From NCBI RefSeq assembly GCF_004379255.2, contig NC_056036.1:42309576-42373575 (forward strand): DNA of 64,000 nt. The letters run 5' to 3'. A program made the position numbers and the translations under genes. Under the pieces are notes generated by a model, which saw only the letters and a program-made list of their open reading frames with translations, was not told the origin of the DNA and searched no databases. Source of the stretch: Salvia splendens. Taxonomy: Eukaryota; Streptophyta; Magnoliopsida; Lamiales; Lamiaceae. Shown in pieces: positions 56,601 through 64,000 of the stretch (the first letter of the stretch is position 1; every line of letters starts with the position of its first letter).

Positions 56601-59600
56601 AAGAGAAAGGCCATCTTTCTTTTTGACAAGTACATTCTTCTCATCCAGGTCATAGCATGAAGGAATAATACAGCTAAATCCTTTCATTTCGTTGCCAGAG
56701 CTTGAGAGTGCCAGAGGAAATCCAGTACAGTTAAACAACAAAAATGGAACAGATATGAATAGTTCGCGAGATCCAGAGACCGCATCCATCACTTTCTCCA
56801 TCGTAACGTATAATGGTCCTACATCATTTTAAATAAGCTTCTATATTGAATCAAAAGTATTTTTGACATGTTAGACATATGATGGAACTAGATTTCGGCA
56901 TACCATTAGAAAACTCAGACTCAAATTTAACTATTTCAGACACTGAGTACTTAGTTCCACTGAATCTAGCTTTTTCACTAAATGATTCTGCGCGTGGATA
57001 CTTCAAAGTTGAAGGCTTGAATCCATGCATTTGAAATGTTATTGAAAAGTCGTGAGAAGAATCGATATGGTAGAAAGAAGTTTCCACCTGAAACTCAGAC
57101 TAACGAACATTAGATTGAAGATAGACATCTCCAGTATAAGGACCATAAAAATCAAATACAATCATGGAGAGGGGTATACAAACGAGTACCCGCACCCAAA
57201 AATTTCAACTTTATTCCACCCGAACACGACCCACAATAGTTCACGTGTATCCCAATTATGTGACGCGGGTACCCGCGCCCGATTGTGACATTTTTTTACT
57301 AAATTAAGAAAAAAAAACAGCAAAAAATTAAACGATTCTGCTAATTAAATGTTAACGGAGTACAATTTATCAACATGGCACGGATATACCTTTAATTTTG
57401 TCATTACAGGGTTCATTATTTATTAGTACTAATCATTTTGATATCTAAGCATGTCAGACAAGATTCAAGCCCATTTTGATTTGATGTAAGAGGTGAAAGA
57501 ATATTTATAATTAGCAAATGTTGGAATTAAGTTAAGTTCACAGAAGGAAATCCTATTAATTTATACTTGTTGAGAAGGTTAGCCAATTCGGATCACTCTG
57601 TAAAGCAAAGTATTTGCAATATCTATGGAACCATTTTACAATACATTACGAACAACACGGTTCGTAACTACAGTAAAAAATTGAAGAGTGCAAGAAAAGC
57701 TTCAGAAAGTACTTTGTTCTTAGCAAATTCACTGACCTCAGAAAGAAATGCTGTACGCGTGACGCCGGCATCTTCTAATGTCACAGACATCAATTTCATG
57801 AGATAATTTTTTAACACCAATGGACTTGTTAACATCACTTGATATAATAATCTATTCCTTGGTATCTCCAAGTTGTGGGAGGATTGACTGTGACTATCTT
57901 GACACTGGTTACCGCTATCAACACCAATTACCGAATACACTCTTTTCCCACAGCCCACTGGAGACAGACACTGACCATTCACAGTAATGCAACAGCGAAA
58001 TGCCTCACTGCTAGGAAGAGAAGGATAGCAGACAAAGGAACGCAAAAAGCCTATTTTGACATCTCGAGAGATGATACTGGAGATATTATAAGCTTCACTC
58101 CATAGGTACGAGTCACCAATAGGACGCCATCTTATGCAGCCTGATTCAGCTAAGTGAAGAGGGAGAGGAAACTCTTGACCAGGATATATTGGCCCTAAAA
58201 CCTGAAACAATAAATATTAGAAGCTTAACTTGACACATCAGGCTCTAATTCCACATATGAGAGAGTAACTGGGAACCATTGCAAGATTACCTTCGGAGAT
58301 AAACCAAATGGAATATCAAATCGCACTTCAAGCACCACTGAAGTTGAGTTTAAAATTACAACCTGATAACAGCAATTAATGAGAAGACGGAAGAACCAAC
58401 GAAATTTCAAAAATAGGTCACGAAAGTAAACATACTGTTGAGTATAGCCGCATCAACTTAGTAAACCGTTGTACAGATACATCAATCACAACAGGAATAG
58501 CAAATCCTTTATTTGCATCTGCACCACCATTTCCTTCACTCATTCTATTTCTAATAGAACTTGCATCACTATAAAATTCAGGGACATGCGAGGACTTTGA
58601 AAACTGAACTTCAAAGTAGTTGCGACCAACCAGATCCATTGAGATGGGAGCAGAAGGTGCAGAGGTACCCTCCAGTTGGAAAGTAACATATCGATGTGCT
58701 GACTCGAGCAATTGTTTGTCGTTGAGTCTGTCAGAAGAACGAACTGGTCTGTATCGGACAAGTAGTTCTTCAGGTGATTCATTGATATAAATAAGAGTAG
58801 AAGATCCAGGTTGCAAGACTCCTTCTGATGGGGACACGTCCAAATCATCAGCACCAAGTTTATGTTGGCACGCATATAGAAGGGGCAGAGTAGTCAAATT
58901 TTGCAGCATGTATGGAGCATATCTTCTAGTCCCTACACCTTTAGCTATATGTGAATTTGACAGGTCTGGGCTTTCTGTCATTGCAGTAAGGCTCCACGCA
59001 TCGTTGACCATCTCAACTGCCCTCGAGACAACCTTTGAGTAAATTTGAAATGTATCAGTGCTACATAATATAGAGGCATATATAAAAATAGGGAGTGGGT
59101 CAAATAAAAACATCTGATTCTCAGAACTCTTGCACCATACCTAAAAAGTAAATGCACTGAACCTATATGTCACTGTACTAAGCTTTACACTCAGCAAATA
59201 TCGCAAATTACTTAATAGGTTATGTGCATTTCCTTTATGAATTCAGTACAAGAGTTCTCACACTAAGAAGTTTTTATATGAACTGCACTATATAGAAAGC
59301 GGTTAAAAGATAATAGAAGCAGAAGGCAAAAGTCAAGTTAGTAGAATTATATTAAGACACTACAATGAGCATGACCATTTGTATGAACAACCGATGTCAT
59401 ATTAAAACTTGGGGTATCTCTTGGCATGTGTAGCGGTAATAAAACTTCTACTATTTCAGAAAAGTGGTAAAAAGATTGTACCTCGATAATGGGTTCATTA
59501 AGATTCAGATTGAGATGTGTCTTGGATTCAAGATTGATGTCTGTCGTGATAGTGCCACTGAAGAGGGCTCTCTCATCCTGCTTTCTACTCATGCTTAACT

Positions 59601-62600
59601 GAAATTTCCAAGGCTCTAGAAAAGGCTCCCACAAGACCTATAAAGAGTACAGTGACCAAAGTGCTCCAATAGATTATAAAGACAGGAAATAGTACATAAA
59701 TAATCATCTATCCACCTTGTCAATGTTGTAGTAGTTCACTTGAAGGTCACACCCAAGAGATCCTTCAATTTCATCCTCAGTTACAGTGGACCAAAAACTT
59801 GAATTTCTCACAAGAAACTCCAGCAATGGTCCATTCGAAGTCTGCTCAAAAACCCAAAAAGATAAATAAATAAATAAATAAATAAGACGTGAAAACCCAG
59901 CAATAGTTATTTCCTCGAGATGGATCAACAGATATTTCAATGCCACTAGCAGATACAGTTTCTCATGTTATGTCTATTGTCGACCATTCTCTGCATTGAC
60001 TTATTATTAATATAGACTCAGTACATATAGTAGTGTTTAGAAAGCTGCATTGACTATCTTCCCAATAAATCATTATTTGGAATGACATTCATGTATTCAA
60101 CTGTTTCTCAGGTGCTTCTAACTTCTACAAGATTTCAGCTAGAGTCTACTTTTAAAAAGTAAAAACAAATATTTGGGAGGGGGGGGGGGAGGATGGGGGA
60201 TCCATGCCACTGTGGCAGAAAGAACATAAACACAGTGCTCAGAGGTACTGCACTTTCAGTGACTGCCTAAACATCAGCCTTGTATTATTTGGAATTGAAA
60301 ATTCAGGAGAACAAAAAAAGTTGGTGAACCAACTAATAGATATTCAAATTGTATTACGCCTGCAAGCATAGTTTTTTACTCTTAAACAAAAGGGAAATAA
60401 AGGAAGGAGAAGATGGAGTTTGGAGAAAAGTGATGTATATATTCCCCTTGATTTATACATGAATATAATGTTCCTAATATAAGAATCAAATATTGCAACT
60501 GACTTGGGATTCGTGACAGCGGATATATATACCTTCCAGTCATTTAGGTGAAGAGACAATCTCCTTAGTTGGGCATTTATGTTCATTCTCTTGATAAAAA
60601 ATTGAGAATGTGTATCTTCTGCTTTCTCAAACCATGTAAAGTAAAAGAGGTATAGGATGTAATTCCCGAGAGACAAATCCAGACTATCAGAACGAATGAA
60701 CAAATCCATGCTCAGGTTTTCAGTCTGATATTCAAAAATTTCTGCCTCAAGGTAGACTTTAGTTAACTGGAGAAGAGGCCAACTTTGTGCAGTGTCTCCA
60801 GATAATAGCCTCAGCACTGCACTCGTGTAATCAGAATTGATTGCAAGTTTAACACTTTTGCCATCAGCAACAAATTCACTGATTTTACTTTGCAGGCTAA
60901 TGGAAATAAAGCAGTTATGATTGCCACTTGGAATACCACAGGTATCACCAGAAGGCAACACATGAACATGGGGTCTTCCAAATGTCTCATATGCATCTCT
61001 GCTAACCAGTGCAGGAAAATGTATAGATAGGCTGACATGTTCTAATGTTAAAACAGATGACCCAGCATCCAGATCGATGTCCTCCGGTGGAACATGACTT
61101 TGTCTATCTGACACCACACTTGGACAATTATCAGCAGTAACACTGGACAAACCTTCAGCAGATGCACCTGAAACCTGTGTAGACAGTTTCTTGCTGAATG
61201 AAACAAGTAGATCAATAATCTCATTCCAGTCAGGTAAATATAGCCACACATCCAAACTAGGAAAGGACAAAACTATCTGATTTTCAACATGACGGGATAC
61301 TACAAGAATCATGTCAAGGACTGACAAGCCTGAATCAGTACAAGAAAATTCAGCAAGGGCAACAGAGTTCAGCAACGAAAATAGTACCACAGAAGAGAAA
61401 GAGATATCAAAAAAGTGTGGTTTGCCATTAATCAATGATAAAGAACAAACAAAGTGCATCTCAGCCTCCGCTATGATTTCAGAACATGTTGAGTCTCTTT
61501 TCAACTGGTGTAATCTTAGTGATAATGACCTCACACAGAATCTCATCTCATTGGTTGTTACATCTGCGCTTTTAGACAGGAGCACAGAATGCTCCATTAA
61601 TTGTTTCTTTGTCTGTAGAAACCTCACAATATCATAAGTGAACATATTGGATTCTTGTTCCACCCAGGAAAACTGATCGATGACGTAACCCAGTGCATCC
61701 AGTCCAGTGATTGTACGTTCTTCTGTAAATTAACAGAAGAATACAGAAATTAACTTTTTTTTATAATTGAAGAGATCTGTTAGGAATGTAATTTATTTAA
61801 TAATACAAAGTCCTCATACCTTCAATATCAATCACACAGTCATTGACCAAAGCCATGATACAAACTGGATAAGAAGCTGAATCAGTCTGAGAATAATAGG
61901 GTATTCTCACCCACACATCTGCAGTAAGCGATGCAATCAATACCAGTTTTTGGCATCCGTCCAAGGGATTGACTACATCCTTTCCCAACAATAAAACAGA
62001 TAGGGATAGGTCACGTCCAAAGAAATCCAAACAATGATTTCTATCAAGAAATTTTCCAGCACCAATGCAGCATGAGGATGGAATATTCCTGGTTAATGAA
62101 CTTCTGTCACTACTTTCAGAAAAAGAAACAGATAACTGTTTGATATCAATCTGTAGCAACCGATAGAAATCATTATCAGCAGGCGTAATCACATTACAGT
62201 CAACTATCTCGAGACTAAAAGTAGTAGAGCCCTGAATATTCATAGTATCAGAAGGTAGTACTAGTTCATAAGGGCTCCAATCTGGTAGTGAGAAATAACC
62301 AATCAACATCGCCAAAAAGTCCGGAGGCAACATGCAAAGGACATGCTGGACATAGAAACTCAATTCACTGTGTGAATTTTGTAACTGAGTGTTCCTTTTC
62401 TTTAGACATATATTCAAGATAGGTGAATGGTTTGAAGATAAGGGTCCCCAAAGAAATTCATGAATTATTTTTTTCCACCATGATGTAGAAAGAGACGCCC
62501 CTTCTGTAGAACATACCATTTCCAACATGTCTTCAGAAACGGTGACTACTGATTTTGCCAATGGCACCACAATAGTTCCAATAATGCAAGAGGCATCATG

Positions 62601-64000
62601 AAAATGCATAGTGATGTTGGTAAGATTCAAATTGACAAGAACTGAATCCCTGTTTATAAATGTACACATGGAAGAATCAGAATCAAGATTAGAATTTACT
62701 GGTGGCGTGGAAAACATCATTGTTCTGTCTGGAAGGCTAATTTCAGAGGGTCTGAATTTCTGGTCTCTCAAATTGAGTGTTTTATTAAACTTAAGCCTCA
62801 TATCGTCAACCAAGTTTTCAAGGTTACAGAAATATTTTCCATCCTCAAATGTAGTAGAAGGGAAGTGATCCAACGGGATGTTTACTGATTCCTTTAAACC
62901 AATTCCATTTGAAAGACTATGTTGCTTAGGATCAAAACCAAATATTGGCGAATTTTGATCTTCTACATTGTTTTTCTTGTCATCAAAATCAGAATGTCCA
63001 TAAAGTGCTATTTCGTCAAAGAAGCCAACCAGCTTCCGGACAATAAATGGATGGCAATGAATTTCAAGATCACTCGCACATATTGTGTATTTCTGAAGGA
63101 TCCACGAAGTATTTCTCATAGCAATAAAATGCAGAAAAGTGCAGTGAGGAGAAAGTGAAGTTTTATCTTCCAAAAGTCCATTTTGACCATCAACACTCAT
63201 GTTAGGCTGATTTTCTGATACAGAGCCCCGGATACTTGAGCAAAGCACATGGTTTTCACAATCATCATTTGCGGAACTAGCAGATATCTGACAAGCTTGA
63301 AGAGAAACCCAGCAATCTGGAAAATCTCTTTGGTCATACCTACAATGACAAACGAAAAACTTATAAAAGACTAGACATTTCCAGCTTCCATCAGAGCAGC
63401 AGAACATCAAACCTCAGACTTTTTAATATGCTACAAATGAAGTTGTAGCATGATGTCTTTTTTAAGTGTTTTGTAATTCCTGCAATAGCCAAGATCTCCA
63501 ACCATAACAAACTCCAAACTATGTGCGTAGAACAAATGAAACTTTCTGACATATAACTAACTAAAATGATCCAGCGGAAATCCGAGGTATGACTTGACAT
63601 GTTTATAGTTTGGATGAAAATGTATGCATAACAGCCAACAATTTTCATACTTTCGGAGGAAGTTTAGCTAAGTAAAAATAAAAGAAAATAATTGAAAAGG
63701 TTAGCAGATTACATTTCTCCAAGCATAAGAAGCCGGTTGCGATTTAACATTTTGTTTCAAAGTTAGGGTAACCCACATGCAGTGTTTGAAATGTTTGGAG
63801 GACTGGGAATACTGCTCACAAAACGAACCGAACGAACAAGAATATGCACTATCTCACAACAAAAGAAACAAGAACATCAACTTTTAAATGAGGTGAAGAA
63901 TATGTCGCATGCACGCACATAACTAACTCCAACCTCCTTTTTAGCAGAGAGTTAAAGTGTAAAAATAGCATACGTACCAAACACCTAGTTCCTGGAAATT
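50682..64000 (-). CDS. VPS13: VPS13-family intermembrane lipid-transfer protein, C-terminal part (partial)
   Basis: Twenty-five exons are recognised, all in phase: 63339-61820, 61722-60533, 59841-59716, 59637-59482, 59032-58436, 58362-58291, 58201-57737, 57087-56904, 56818-56570, 56485-56170, 56093-55977, 55721-55448, 55138-55025, 54945-54862, 54507-54457, 54383-54204, 54101-53791, 53706-53377, 53303-53240, 53093-52947, 52249-52145, 52071-51961, 51884-51780, 51521-51452 and 51364-50682 (stop). This gives about 2540 codons; earlier exons lie beyond the right edge. Visible in order: long beta-rich extended region, a VAB/SHR-BD (DUF1162) region (about exons 8-14; WSAPFSLVPPTGS, SGYVLSVSAVAAP), the VPS13 C-terminal region (GSAGVIGNPVGFARSLGLGI, GMAQGTTSLLSSTVYAISDA) and a PH-like end (GTYILTETDVNLRDETLVIC, ALKQSGQYVLITGRLILVV). 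VPS13 proteins form lipid-conducting bridges at membrane contacts. The Arabidopsis SHRUBBY type is the best guess for the subgroup, unproven. Confidence 0.92.
60174..60199. repeat. G-rich tract in a VPS13 intron
   Basis: A run of about ten consecutive G plus further GG/GGGG runs within 26 bp, in the intron 60532-59842. On the transcript it is C-rich. Confidence 0.95.

Noticed and set aside
63391..63648. 85-codon minus-strand frame before the first visible VPS13 exon
   Set aside because: It lies upstream of a clear acceptor (63341-63340), is low in VPS13-like character, and is most likely intron.

Overview
The window is nuclear DNA of a flowering plant. Genes are split by many short GT-AG introns, the intergenic DNA is AT-rich, and there are tRNA-derived SINEs, Stowaway-like MITEs and a PIF/Harbinger relic. 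The encoded proteins (HCF136, HUA2, BIG BROTHER-RELATED, TOM1/TOM3, a VPS13 protein) point to a eudicot. An asterid such as a member of the Lamiales is my guess, not something the sequence proves. Layout from left to right: (1) 1-1184, minus: 5' part of HCF136 (photosystem II assembly), running off the left edge. (2) 1859-4178, minus: a three-exon LysM-domain protein. (3) 4360-7300: intergenic DNA with an unrecognised exon-like relic at 6514-7215. (4) 7529-16949, minus: a complete 11-exon HUA2 gene (PWWP, CID and proline-rich regions; 1498 aa). (5) 17-29 kb: a transposon-rich gap. It holds a 2.04-kb non-autonomous PIF/Harbinger element with a decayed ORF1, a SINE cluster, two orphan exons of a serine carboxypeptidase-like gene, a GC-rich island between diverged direct repeats, and one small two-exon membrane-protein gene (26208-26985, minus). 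(6) 29514-32349, minus: RING-H2 E3 ligase of the BIG BROTHER-RELATED type, 7 exons. (7) 34015-38073, plus: TOM1/TOM3-family seven-helix membrane protein, 11 exons. (8) 39108-41998, minus: zinc-knuckle plus Swi3 protein, the plant TIPIN homologue, 5 exons, one intron with a GC donor. (9) 42.6-43.9 kb: a long palindromic repeat built from CACTACACA-type minisatellites. (10) 44408-48369, minus: SANT-like/DUF3755 protein, 8 exons, with a SINE in an intron. (11) 48.4-50.7 kb: intergenic, with a foldback MITE and a 48-bp tandem duplication. (12) 50682 to the right edge, minus: the last 25 recognised exons of a VPS13-family lipid-transfer protein, about 2540 codons. The genes are unrelated housekeeping and developmental loci and do not form a cluster or pathway. 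Every multi-exon model was joined by hand from splice sites, and the exon lengths keep the reading frame across all junctions, which is the main support for the boundaries. I found no undescribed multi-gene system. The unusual material is structural: splice-site-carrying duplications inside introns, orphan exons, foldback elements and insertions with readable target-site duplications.
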